A DNA stretch of 7,192 bases from AP-15 sp035570595 (GTDB lineage Bacteria; Pseudomonadota; Alphaproteobacteria; ATCC43930; CGMCC-115725): NCBI GenBank assembly GCA_035570595.1, contig DATMLF010000152.1, positions 1-7,192 of the forward strand, written 5' to 3'. The notes beneath the pieces were generated by a model that was given only the letters and a program-made list of their open reading frames with translations, had not been told where the DNA came from and made no database searches. The translations under genes and the position numbers were made by a program. Shown here one piece after another: positions 1 through 5,634 of this stretch. Position 1 is the stretch's first letter. Each line of letters starts with the position of its first letter.

Positions 1-359
1 ATCGGGAAATAGGTGCCGCCCTTGACCGTCGCGTCGTTGGCGATGACGACGCACTCCCGGCCCATAATCTGTCCGATGCCGGTGACGATGCCGGCGGCCG
101 GCACCTCGCCGTCGTACATGCCAAAGGCGGCGAGGGGCGACAATTCGAGAAACGGCGAGCCCGGGTCGAGCAGCAGCCGCACCCGCTCGCGCGGCAAGAG
201 CTTCCCGCGCGCCAGATGCCGCGCCCGCGCCGCGGCACCGCCGCCTTCCTCGATCTTCGCGAGCTTTTCGCGCAGATCCGCGACCAGCCCGCGCATCGCC
301 GCGTCGTTCGCGCGAAACGCCGGGGAGCGCGGGTCGAGCAAGGTCGAAAGGACGCTCAT
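1..359 (-). CDS. mccB: Methylcrotonyl-CoA carboxylase carboxyltransferase (beta) subunit, N-terminal part
   Basis: This is the first 119 residues of an acyl-CoA carboxylase carboxyltransferase subunit; the rest lies beyond the window's left edge. In the family this subunit moves CO2 from carboxybiotin on the alpha subunit to 3-methylcrotonyl-CoA in cytosolic leucine/isovalerate degradation. The ATG at 359-357 gives MSVLSTLLDPRSPAFRAN, the usual MccB beginning. It is followed by the REKLAKIEEGGG helix (about 30-41), the ARGKLLPRERV segment (about 50-60), LLDPGSPFLEL (63-73), GMYDGEVPAAGIVTGIG (80-96) and GRECVVIANDATVKGGTY (100-117). The last begins the acyl-CoA-binding carboxyltransferase core. 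The family assignment is from recalled conservation. Propionyl-CoA or geranyl-CoA carboxylase beta subunits are relatives, but the DPRS start and GGG linker favour methylcrotonyl-CoA. The gene is divergent from the aldolase. The liu/mcc genes that would confirm the pathway are outside the window. Confidence 0.9.
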   Translation of the reverse strand, partial: MSVLSTLLDPRSPAFRANDAAMRGLVADLREKLAKIEEGGGAAARARHLARGKLLPRERVRLLLDPGSPFLELSPLAAFGMYDGEVPAAGIVTGIGQIMGRECVVIANDATVKGGTYFP

Positions 360-395
360 CCTCGCCAAGCTTATCGGGGCGATCTCCCGCGGCAA

Positions 396-416
396 GGAAA
401 AAGCCGCATTTTGCGG
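396..416 (-). promoter_or_regulatory. Terminator-like hairpin in the carboxylase leader
   Basis: Read on the minus strand, CCGCA-AAA-TGCGG (416-404) is followed after one C by five T's (402-398). That resembles a small intrinsic terminator or attenuator 39 bases before the carboxylase ATG. The stem has only five pairs, so it may be fortuitous. The surrounding 360-575 interval should hold both divergent promoters, but no convincing -35/-10 pair could be picked out. Confidence 0.25.
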
Positions 417-561
417 GCGGCCTCGGCATCCGCACGGCGCCGCTGACAGCGCCTCGGCCGTCGTGCCGGGCTTGCGTCGATCGGGAGCGCCGTGCCAATA
501 GTTTCCGGGGCCCGGGGCGGTCGGCCGAGGCCCGCTTGCACGACCCCCGGGCGGCCCGCGC

Positions 562-567
562 AGGAGG
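562..567 (+). promoter_or_regulatory. Shine-Dalgarno AGGAGG that fixes the aldolase start
   Basis: A perfect AGGAGG lies eight bases before the ATG at 576. An in-frame GTG exists at 492, giving 28 extra residues, but the extension is Pro/Arg/Gly-rich and matches nothing in the aldolase family. This site supports the shorter 298-residue protein. Confidence 0.9.
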
Positions 568-575
568 ATCACGAC

Positions 576-1472
576 ATGGCGAACGACCAGATGACGGCGC
601 AACTCTCCGGCAAGCCCGGCTTTATCGCCGCACTCGACCAGAGCGGCGGCTCGACGCCCGGCGCGCTGCGCCTCTACGGCATTCCGGACAGCGCCTACAG
701 CGGCGAGGCCGAAATGTTCCGGCTGATGCACGAGATGCGGGTGCGCATCATGACCGCCCCCGCCTTTACCGGCGCCAAGGTCATCGCGACGATCCTCTTC
801 GAAGGCACGATGGACGGCGAGGTGCGGGGCAAGTCGACGCCGGCCTACCTGTGGGAGGAGCGCGGGGTCGTCCCGATTGTCAAGGTCGACAAGGGGCTCG
901 AGCCCGAGAAGGACGGGGTGAGCCTGATGCGGCCGATGCCGGCGCTCGACGCGCTGTTGACGCGGGCGACGAGGCTCGGCGTCTTCGGCACCAAGATGCG
1001 CTCGGTGATCAACCTCGCCTCGAAACCCGGCATCGCCGCGATCGCCGCCCAGCAGTTCGAGGTCGGGGCGCAGATCACCGGCCATGGGCTGATCCCGATC
1101 CTCGAGCCCGAAGTCTCGATCAAGAGCCCGGAAAAGGCCGGCGCCGAAGCCATCCTGCTCGCCGAGCTGAAACAGCACCTCGACGCGCTGCCGGCCGGCC
1201 ATCAGGTCATGCTGAAGCTGACATTGCCCGATGTTCCCGACCTTTACCGGCCGCTCGTCGACCACGCGCGGGTGATGCGGGTCGTGGCGCTGTCCGGCGG
1301 CTACACGCGGGCCGAGGCGTGCCGGCGCCTGGCCGCCAACCATGGCGTGACCGCGAGCTTTTCGCGCGCGCTTGTAGAGGAGCTCAGGGTATCGATGAGC
1401 GACGCCGAGTTCGAATCAGCGCTCGCCCGCTCGATCGACGAGATCTACCAGGCCTCGACCGTCAAATCGTGA
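576..1472 (+). CDS. fda: Fructose-bisphosphate aldolase, class I
   Basis: This is a complete 298-aa Schiff-base aldolase of the bacterial class I type (about 295-300 aa). It should reversibly cleave fructose 1,6-bisphosphate to dihydroxyacetone phosphate and glyceraldehyde 3-phosphate in the cytosol without a metal. Hallmarks in order: AALDQSGGS (18-26) with the catalytic Asp21; KVDKG with Lys103; KMRSVI (140-145), equivalent to the K-x-R phosphate-binding segment; PILEPEV (174-180) with acid/base Glu177 and Glu179; VMLKLTLP with the Schiff-base lysine Lys214; and ALSGGYTR (238-245), phosphate binding. All expected catalytic residues are present, so it should be active. Residue roles are by comparison with rabbit muscle aldolase. 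The start is set by AGGAGG at 562-567. The gene is divergent from the carboxylase and is followed by a strong hairpin at 1512-1543. It could serve glycolysis, gluconeogenesis or the Calvin cycle; the window does not decide. Confidence 0.95.
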   Translation: MANDQMTAQLSGKPGFIAALDQSGGSTPGALRLYGIPDSAYSGEAEMFRLMHEMRVRIMTAPAFTGAKVIATILFEGTMDGEVRGKSTPAYLWEERGVVPIVKVDKGLEPEKDGVSLMRPMPALDALLTRATRLGVFGTKMRSVINLASKPGIAAIAAQQFEVGAQITGHGLIPILEPEVSIKSPEKAGAEAILLAELKQHLDALPAGHQVMLKLTLPDVPDLYRPLVDHARVMRVVALSGGYTRAEACRRLAANHGVTASFSRALVEELRVSMSDAEFESALARSIDEIYQASTVKS

Positions 1473-1511
1473 GGCGACGGCGCGGAAGCGGGCATCGGAC
1501 CCCGACATTCG

Positions 1512-1543
1512 CCGGACCGGCGCGGTGCCCGCACCCGGTCCGG
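1512..1543 (+). terminator. GC-rich hairpin after the aldolase gene, possible terminator
   Basis: CCGGACCGG (1512-1520) and CCGGTCCGG (1535-1543) are a perfect 9-bp inverted repeat. Inside it GCGG (1522-1525) pairs with CCGC (1529-1532) around a TGC loop, giving about 13 pairs with one small internal loop. It begins 39 bases after the aldolase stop and 68 bases before the next start. There is no T-run after it, so a factor-dependent end or an mRNA 3'-stabilising hairpin is as likely as an intrinsic terminator. Confidence 0.45.
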
Positions 1544-1579
1544 GCATCGACGCAGTGACGCGCCCGCGGTCGCCCGGAA

Positions 1580-1795
1580 ATGGCTGAACCCGCGCCGGCC
1601 CCGACCGCGCCGGCCATAAGCGCCGCGCCGCACCCCGAGGAGATCAAGGCCAGCGTCGATCTCCACCTCGGCCGCAGCATCGCGCTCTCCGCGACGTTTC
1701 GCACGACGCCGGCCGGGCTCGTCGCCGCCGGCATCATGGTGTCCGCCATCGTCCTGTCGACGGCACTGCTCGTGCGGACGGCGCGCCGCCGCTGA
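1580..1795 (+). CDS. Small single-pass membrane protein, function unknown
   Basis: A 71-aa protein that I cannot assign to a named family. Residues 1-17 are rich in Ala and Pro. Residues about 18-45 are mixed, with HPEEIKASVDLHLGRS in the middle. Residues about 46-65 (GLVAAGIMVSAIVLSTALLV) form one clear membrane helix. The protein ends in Arg-rich RTARRR, so the positive-inside rule puts the C-terminus in the cytoplasm and the N-terminus outside. Third codon positions are nearly all G or C, as in the neighbouring genes, which supports real coding. A TGA at 1556-1558 closes the frame upstream, so the ATG at 1580 is the only good start, but its Shine-Dalgarno (about CCGGA) is weak and close. 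It lies 107 bp after the aldolase stop with a hairpin between, so co-transcription is uncertain. Confidence 0.6.
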   Translation: MAEPAPAPTAPAISAAPHPEEIKASVDLHLGRSIALSATFRTTPAGLVAAGIMVSAIVLSTALLVRTARRR

Positions 1796-1889
1796 CCCGC
1801 CGCGGCTTACACCGCCTGCGAGGGCGTGCCGGGTTTGATCGAATTTGCTGAGGTTCTGGGTTTCGTAACACAATCGCAGTGTATTTCCG

Positions 1890-1915
1890 CGCCGCCGGCA
1901 AAAAACGCGGCGGCG
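1890..1915 (+). other. GC-rich hairpin with A-rich loop
   Basis: CGCCGCCG (1890-1897) pairs perfectly with CGGCGGCG (1908-1915) around the ten-base loop GCAAAAAACG. It lies 94 bases after the 71-aa gene and before the 2074 gene. It could end transcription of the upstream gene, though no T-run follows, or be the first of three stems in the downstream leader. Confidence 0.4.
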
Positions 1916-1950
1916 TGTGATCCACTTCACTCAGTCGGCGGCCGTCTGCG

Positions 1951-2013
1951 CCCACCTGTTTTGGCGGGTCGCACAGATGGGCCGCTCACCGGGGGAAAAT
2001 CCCCGGCCAGCGG
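1951..2013 (+). other. Two abutting hairpins before the 2074 gene, candidate structured leader RNA
   Basis: The first stem pairs 1951-1959 (CCCACCTGT) with 1973-1981 (ACAGATGGG) with one mismatch. The second starts at the next base: CCGCT (1982-1986) pairs with AGCGG (2009-2013) and CCGGGG (1989-1994) with CCCCGG (2001-2006), with a symmetrical 2x2 internal loop and a GAAAAT apical loop. That is 11 pairs within 32 bases. The block ends 60 bases before the ATG at 2074. I could not match it to any riboswitch class I know. Confidence is for the structure, not for a function. Confidence 0.4.
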
Positions 2014-2073
2014 GGCTACGTGATCCCAGGCGGCCCAGAAATGTCCGCGGCCGTTTTTCACTGGGAGCGTCCA

Positions 2074-2907
2074 ATGAGCCTCGACGAAAGACTGATCGGC
2101 CGGAAGCCGGATGACGACATTCTAAAGAAAAGCCGCGCCCACCTCGACGCCGTCTTTAAACAGCGGTTCGAGCGATGGCAGGCGGTGGTGAAGGAGCAGC
2201 GCTCGGTCAATGACGCGTCCTTTCATGTGCTGCGCGGGCTGGCGAAGGAGAACCCGGCATTGTCGGCGGCCGTCAAGGATGCCCGGCGGTTGTCCACCGT
2301 CCACTACAAGCAACGTCCGCACCCGCCGCGCCGCGCGAAGGTGCGGGAGCGGGCGCGGCTGGGGTCGCTCGCCGTCACGCTGGCACCGCCCTTCTGGCCC
2401 TGGCAATGGGATGCCGAGACCGGCAGCGCCAGCGGAACCGAGAGCGTCGACGGCAATGCGGGAACCATGTCCTATGACGCCTGGACGGGCGACAACGGCA
2501 AGACGGCGTCGAGCCGGGTGGCGCTCGGCGGGTATTTCCAGCCGCTCGCCGACAACGGGATCATGGACGTCGTGTCCAATCCCGCGATCAGCTGGGACAC
2601 CGAAACCTGGACGGTGTTCGACAGCGCGCATGCCGGCGGGTTTGTCGGGCTGTACGTCGGCGAATACACATTGCAGGGCGAGTTTGTGCAGGCGGTGATC
2701 GACCAACAGATCAACATTACGTCGGTCGGCTCGACGTCCGGGTTTACGCTGTTTGGCTCGACGCCGGTCGACAGCGATCATTTCTATGAAGTCTGGGTAT
2801 GGGCGGGCGGCGACGCCGAGGCCGACGGCTGGTCGGCGTTCTGGGGCAGTGCCGCGCTGTCCTATGGCAATCTGACGGTGCCGTCGATTTCGATCTACGC
2901 CTATTGA
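2074..2907 (+). CDS. Hypothetical protein, charged N-terminal half and beta-rich aromatic C-terminal half
   Basis: A 277-aa protein of unknown function. Residues 1-97 are highly charged and probably helical, with ILKKSRAHLDAVFKQRFERW (16-35) and a basic, Pro-containing stretch (about 79-96). Residues about 98-277 are quite different: poor in Lys/Arg, rich in Gly, Ser, Thr, Asp, Trp and Tyr, with alternating hydrophobic pattern typical of a beta-sandwich. Repeated short aromatic-acidic motifs occur, such as FWPWQWD (107-113), SYDAWTGD (133-140), SWDTETWTVFDSAHAGGF (173-190), FYEVWVWAGGD (237-247) and the end SISIYAY. There is no signal peptide or membrane helix. The ATG at 2074 follows GGGAG (2063-2067) with six bases between. 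In-frame ATGs at 2020 and 2041 are alternatives, the latter with AGGCGG at 2028-2033. I recall unnamed proteobacterial proteins with a similar C-terminal half, but no function. Confidence 0.75.
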   Translation: MSLDERLIGRKPDDDILKKSRAHLDAVFKQRFERWQAVVKEQRSVNDASFHVLRGLAKENPALSAAVKDARRLSTVHYKQRPHPPRRAKVRERARLGSLAVTLAPPFWPWQWDAETGSASGTESVDGNAGTMSYDAWTGDNGKTASSRVALGGYFQPLADNGIMDVVSNPAISWDTETWTVFDSAHAGGFVGLYVGEYTLQGEFVQAVIDQQINITSVGSTSGFTLFGSTPVDSDHFYEVWVWAGGDAEADGWSAFWGSAALSYGNLTVPSISIYAY

Positions 2908-3026
2908 CCGGCGGCCAGGCATGGGCGGCGCGGGCATCCCCCGCGTCGCCTGCCGGCATTCATCCCGCCGTCGAGCACCTCGGCGCCGGCCTCCCGTCAA
3001 TGACCACTGAGCCCCACATTCGCAAG

Positions 3027-3041
3027 TCTCGCGCGGCGAGA
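3027..3041 (+). terminator. Short hairpin downstream of the 2074 gene, weak terminator candidate
   Basis: TCTCGC (3027-3032) and GCGAGA (3036-3041) form a 6-bp stem with a three-base loop, 119 bases after the stop of the unknown protein gene. No T-run follows, and only position suggests a terminator. Confidence 0.2.
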
Positions 3042-3128
3042 GCGGGCTAGTTGTCCCGTCCCGCAACCGACTCCGCACTTAGCGCCAGTTCGCGGTGATC
3101 CACGCCCTTCTCGAGCTCGATCCGGGTA

Positions 3129-3160
3129 CGTGGATGGCCGGAACAAGACCGGCCATGACG
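3129..3160 (-). repeat. Intergenic palindromic repeat (MAGLVPAIH type)
   Basis: ATGGCCGG (3134-3141) and CCGGCCAT (3149-3156) are a perfect 8-bp inverted repeat with a seven-base spacer, flanked by CGT and ACG that extend the symmetry. Read on the minus strand it encodes MAGLVPAIHV, a peptide I know from many spurious small ORF calls in alphaproteobacterial genomes. It marks a dispersed extragenic palindromic family. Its role is not visible here; possibilities are mRNA end protection or a domesticated REP-like sequence. Confidence 0.7.
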
Positions 3161-3228
3161 ACGGTGAGAGGTGTTAGCGCTGTTAATGCACGGTTAACTT
3201 GAATGCGGACCTGAACCGGACAGCCGTC

Positions 3229-3306
3229 GACTTGATCCCGGCATCCGCGCCTTGAACCCGATATAGCCTTAGCCAAGGGCGCGTGCATGCCCGGGCGGAT
3301 CAAGTC
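3229..3306. repeat. Inverted pair of a short dispersed repeat
   Basis: GACTTGATCC (3229-3238) recurs exactly inverted as GGATCAAGTC (3297-3306). The similarity extends imperfectly inward: CGGCATCCGCGCC follows the left copy, and the right copy read on the minus strand continues GCCCGGGCATGCACGCGCC. The right copy also folds by itself (GCGGA 3295-3299, TCCGC 3305-3309). The likely source is two degenerate, oppositely oriented copies of one extragenic repeat next to the element at 3129-3160. Confidence 0.45.
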
Positions 3307-3386
3307 CGCAGCCTGAGTCCTGTTGATCAAGCCAACCATGGCGGCGACGTGAATCTCAGGTCCGCGCCTACGCCCTCGATTTAATT

Positions 3387-4583
3387 TTAATCGATCTTGC
3401 CCGCCTTATGCAGGATGCCGTAAATCTCTTCCAGCAAGGCACCGTCGTGGTTCTGTTTGTTGTCGGGCTGGCTGTTGAGGCCGACGACGATGACGGCACG
3501 GTTCTTGGGGAAGTAGGCGTAGAGCACGCGGTAGCCCAGCGTCATCCCCTGATAGTACCAATAGGCACCGAGGGCCGGCCGGAAGCCCGCGCCGACGCCA
3601 AGCCCGAACGCGCCCGATTGGTCTTTGGAAGGGCCGTCGATGGGTTCCCCGGTCTTGTCGGAGACGACCGTCATCAGTTCGCGGCGCTGCTTGTCGGCCA
3701 GAAGCGGCCCCTCGTAGAGCGCCCGCGCCCAGCGCGAGACGTCTTGCATCGACGAGACGATGCCGCCGGCGCCCTGCATCCAAGAGACGCTGTCGTTCTT
3801 GACGTCGTGCCCGAGCAGCGGCGCCAGCGGTTTGTTGTCGGGATCGTGGTTGAAAAAATAGCCGGAGACCATGCGATCCGTGATCGACGGCGGATACCGG
3901 TCTTGTTCGTAGTAGGTGTTCTTCAGCCCGACTTGGTCGCACAGCTCGCGCACAATCTCGGCATACGGTTTGCCGCCGGCTTTTTCGACGATCATCTGGG
4001 CCAGAATGTAGTTGGTGTTGGAGTACGTCCAGCCGCTGACGGGTTTGGGCTCCCCGTTGTGCGGATACGCCGCCGCGACCAGTTCCTCCGGCGTGAAATT
4101 GTGGCTCGGATCGTTGCCCATGATCCTGGCGATGGACGGCTCGTTGTCGTAGCCCGGAATGGGGCTCGTCATGTCAAGCAATTGATGAATCGTAACGTCC
4201 TTCCACGCCGGATACTGCGGCAGCCACTTGCCGAGCTTGTCCTCGATCGTCAGCTTCCCCGCAGTCTCGAGATGCAGGATGGCGACGGACGTGAACGACT
4301 TCGTGATGCTGCCGATCTCGAAGAGGTCGGCCGGCGTGACCTTGGCACCCGCGTTCGGGTATTTCGTGGTGCCGGCGGCGAGGTCGATGTTCTTCTCGGC
4401 GCCGTTCAGGCTGACGCTCAGAGACGCCGCGGAGATATGCTCCGGTTTCGCGCGCGTCGCCACATACGTGTCGAGCGCTTTCTGCAGGGAAGGCGTGGAA
4501 GCCGCATCGCTCGATTGGGCCGCGGCGGGCGAGCACATGCTCAGCGCGATCAAGGCGACGACTGCGATGGCCGATCGATCCAT
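3387..4583 (-). CDS. Exported serine hydrolase, beta-lactamase/class C PBP-like (peptidase S12 family)
   Basis: A complete 398-aa penicillin-recognising-fold serine hydrolase. Residues 1-22 form a signal peptide ending AAA before Gln23, so the mature enzyme should be periplasmic. The catalytic tetrad motif SxxK is S92-I-T-K95 inside FEIGSITKSFTS. Motif two, YxN, is Y187-S-N189 in WTYSNTNY, followed by a typical helix. Other family segments are KLTIEDKLGKWLPQYP (110-125), TIHQLLDMTS (131-140) and GAGGIVSSMQDVSRWARAL (271-289). The third motif, Lys/His-x-Gly in most relatives, appears to be Y344-Q-G346 in YYQGMTLGYR. The substrate is unknown: relatives include AmpC beta-lactamases, D-aminopeptidases, D,D-peptidases and EstB-type esterases, and beta-lactam resistance cannot be claimed. 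The ATG at 4583 follows GGAG (4592-4589) with five bases between. Its nearest neighbour upstream in the same direction is the lipoprotein gene, 500 bp away across a palindrome cluster, so it is probably transcribed alone. Confidence 0.9.
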   Translation of the reverse strand: MDRSAIAVVALIALSMCSPAAAQSSDAASTPSLQKALDTYVATRAKPEHISAASLSVSLNGAEKNIDLAAGTTKYPNAGAKVTPADLFEIGSITKSFTSVAILHLETAGKLTIEDKLGKWLPQYPAWKDVTIHQLLDMTSPIPGYDNEPSIARIMGNDPSHNFTPEELVAAAYPHNGEPKPVSGWTYSNTNYILAQMIVEKAGGKPYAEIVRELCDQVGLKNTYYEQDRYPPSITDRMVSGYFFNHDPDNKPLAPLLGHDVKNDSVSWMQGAGGIVSSMQDVSRWARALYEGPLLADKQRRELMTVVSDKTGEPIDGPSKDQSGAFGLGVGAGFRPALGAYWYYQGMTLGYRVLYAYFPKNRAVIVVGLNSQPDNKQNHDGALLEEIYGILHKAGKID

Positions 4584-4654
4584 GCGCTCTCCAACAAGAG
4601 TGAAGGCTATGTGGCGTGTCCGTCAAAGGACCGATGAGCGGCCACCTTGAAGGC

Positions 4655-4701
4655 CCGACAATCCTGGCCCCGGGCGCCAAACCTGACAGTGTGATTGTCG
4701 G
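4655..4701. repeat. 8-bp inverted repeat upstream of the serine hydrolase
   Basis: CCGACAAT (4655-4662) and ATTGTCGG (4694-4701) are perfect inverted copies separated by 31 bases, starting 71 bases upstream of the hydrolase ATG. Spacing and symmetry would allow a pair of regulator sites, but no regulator gene is nearby and chance is quite possible. Confidence 0.25.
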
Positions 4702-4918
4702 ACGAGATGGCGGACCAGCGGCGCGCTCATTGATCTGGCCAACTCACTTCAAACAATTTCTGATGCACCACGGAGCGCTGCCGGGCAACGATCGGCTGCG
4801 CGCATTCGTGGGATCTCGACTTTGAGGGCGGCGGGTGCCCCCGGCCCGGCGACCCGGCGGGTGAGGGCAATGTGGCGAGGCGATTTCGCCGGCCGCGCGT
4901 CGCGCCGAGCCTAATGGT

Positions 4919-4958
4919 CCGATCGGAACGCTTGGTTCCCAAGCGTTCCGTGAATCGG
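4919..4958. repeat. Long perfect hairpin (12 bp stem plus 5 bp outer stem)
   Basis: CGGAACGCTTGG (4924-4935) pairs perfectly with CCAAGCGTTCCG (4939-4950) across a three-base TTC loop. Outside it CCGAT (4919-4923) pairs with ATCGG (4954-4958), leaving a TGA bulge. Seventeen pairs in 40 bases is far beyond background. It lies between two minus-strand genes and is the first of two adjacent large hairpins. Confidence 0.8.
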
Positions 4959-4975
4959 CCCACCGGACTAATACG

Positions 4976-5031
4976 TTGGTGGTGCGATTCAGCCAACGGA
5001 TGGGGATCATCCATTGGCATCGCACCACTAG
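4976..5031. repeat. Long three-tier hairpin adjoining the first
   Basis: GTGGTGCGAT (4979-4988) pairs with ATCGCACCAC (5019-5028), CCAA (4993-4996) with TTGG (5014-5017), and GGATG (4998-5002) with CATCC (5008-5012), around a GGGAT loop. That gives 19 pairs, with a TCAG/C internal loop and one C/A mismatch; wobble pairs can extend the base to 4976/5031. On the minus strand it begins 54 bases after the lipoprotein stop, so it may protect or end that transcript, although no T-run follows. Confidence 0.8.
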
Positions 5032-5085
5032 CGGCCGCAACAACAGCCATTGCTGCCGCCGACAACAATAGAATAGGAGCGGCGC

Positions 5086-5364
5086 TCAGAGGATCTTCGA
5101 GCAGGTGCCGCCGGCGCTCGATCCTTGGAAGTAGCCGTCATGATTGAGGCAGCCCGCCACCCAGTCGTCGCAATTGGAGACCGCATCCTCCTTGCACGTA
5201 GCCTTGACGCACTCGCCGTTATTGGCCTTCACCGTGCATTCCGATTCGAAATACGGATCAGCTTTACCGTAATCTTTGAACGGATCGACGCCGGCTTTGG
5301 GGTTCATCACGCAACCGGCCATGATTAGTTGGCTAACGGCACAGGCGAACAGGATCAGACGCAT
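5086..5364 (-). CDS. Small Cys-rich predicted lipoprotein, function unknown
   Basis: A 92-aa protein with a lipoprotein signal peptide: MRLILFACAVSQL, then I-M-A-G-C18, a lipobox with Met at -3. After lipidation at Cys18 the mature protein has an Asp/Lys-containing spacer (19-42) and a compact domain with six more cysteines at 43, 52, 57, 65, 72 and 88. That is enough for three disulfides in the periplasm. Conspicuous parts are ECTVKANNGECVKATCK (42-58), NCDDWVAGCLNHDGYF (64-79) and a Gly/Ser-rich end, SSAGGTCSKIL. An Asp is at +9 rather than +2, so outer-membrane sorting is expected. The ATG at 5364 follows AGAGGG (5377-5372) with seven bases between, a good site. I do not recognise the family. 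It is on the same strand as the hydrolase but far from it, with no operon partner. Confidence 0.75.
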   Translation of the reverse strand: MRLILFACAVSQLIMAGCVMNPKAGVDPFKDYGKADPYFESECTVKANNGECVKATCKEDAVSNCDDWVAGCLNHDGYFQGSSAGGTCSKIL

Positions 5365-5400
5365 TGTCTTGCCCTCTTTAAAGATCGTTTCGGGCGGTTT

Positions 5401-5436
5401 GCAATCGCGGTGCGACCCGCAATCGCGGCTGCAAGC
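5401..5436. repeat. Imperfect 18-base tandem repeat upstream of the lipoprotein
   Basis: GCAATCGCGG occurs at 5401-5410 and again at 5419-5428, so the unit is 18 bases with 12 of 18 identical. It lies 37 bases upstream of the lipoprotein ATG, in its leader or promoter region, and could be a pair of same-face binding sites or a chance duplication. Confidence 0.35.
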
Positions 5437-5634
5437 GGGGCGACGATGCAGCCGGGCTTACTATCGCACATTTTGAACGTCGGGTTAATAAACGCCCCTA
5501 TAATCGCGGACAACGCTAATGATGGCAGCGCGAGGGGCATGCTTCGCTGCGGTAAAATCGCCGTGTTCGCATTTTATGGTCGGGGGCTTCGCTGGGGCGA
5601 ACGCTTGGTCGAGCGGACTAGGTTCCAGCCCGGC

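Larger units (their letters stand above)
2908..3386. other. Gene-free interval with repeat remnants
   Basis: There is no supported gene in these 479 bases between the ends of two converging genes. The stretch holds a small hairpin at 3027-3041, the palindromic element at 3129-3160 and an inverted pair at 3229-3306. The 86-codon minus frame over 3079-3339 runs through these repeats and is not a gene. A TCGATT/AATCGA stem (3376-3394) overlaps the stop of the hydrolase gene. Confidence 0.6.
4584..5085. other. Gene-free interval with palindromes
   Basis: No gene can be supported in these 502 bases between two minus-strand genes. The part next to the hydrolase should hold its promoter; an 8-bp inverted repeat lies at 4655-4701. 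The 9-mer CGGCGGGTG occurs twice (4829-4837 and 4855-4863) in a GC-rich patch. From 4919 to 5031 the DNA is almost entirely palindromic. A 69-codon plus frame at 4616-4825 has mixed codon use and no good Shine-Dalgarno. Confidence 0.6.

Noticed and set aside
472..501. TTGCGT...CAATAG as an aldolase promoter
   Set aside because: The -10 part matches the sigma-70 consensus at only two of six positions, so it cannot be told from chance.
2122..3078. 318-codon minus-strand ORF opposite the 2074 gene
   Set aside because: Arg/Pro-rich composition and no signal; the plus-strand frame has a good Shine-Dalgarno and protein-like composition.
3079..3339. 86-codon minus ORF containing MAGLVPAIHV
   Set aside because: The peptide comes from a known type of extragenic palindrome that gives many false small-ORF calls.
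3387..4583. Reading Cys17 of the hydrolase (LSMC) as a lipobox
   Set aside because: Met at -1 is not accepted in lipoboxes, and a good AAA signal-peptidase I site follows five residues later.
3408..4637. 409-codon plus-strand ORF opposite the serine hydrolase
   Set aside because: It is the antisense shadow of a clearly recognised enzyme gene; high GC keeps the opposite frame open.
4616..4825. 69-codon plus ORF divergent from the hydrolase
   Set aside because: Mixed third-position composition unlike the real genes, no proper Shine-Dalgarno, and no domain or membrane pattern.
5355..5540. 61-codon minus ORF overlapping the lipoprotein start by ten bases
   Set aside because: Overlap resembles translational coupling, but codon use is mixed, the start lacks a good Shine-Dalgarno, and part of the frame lies in the 18-base tandem repeat.
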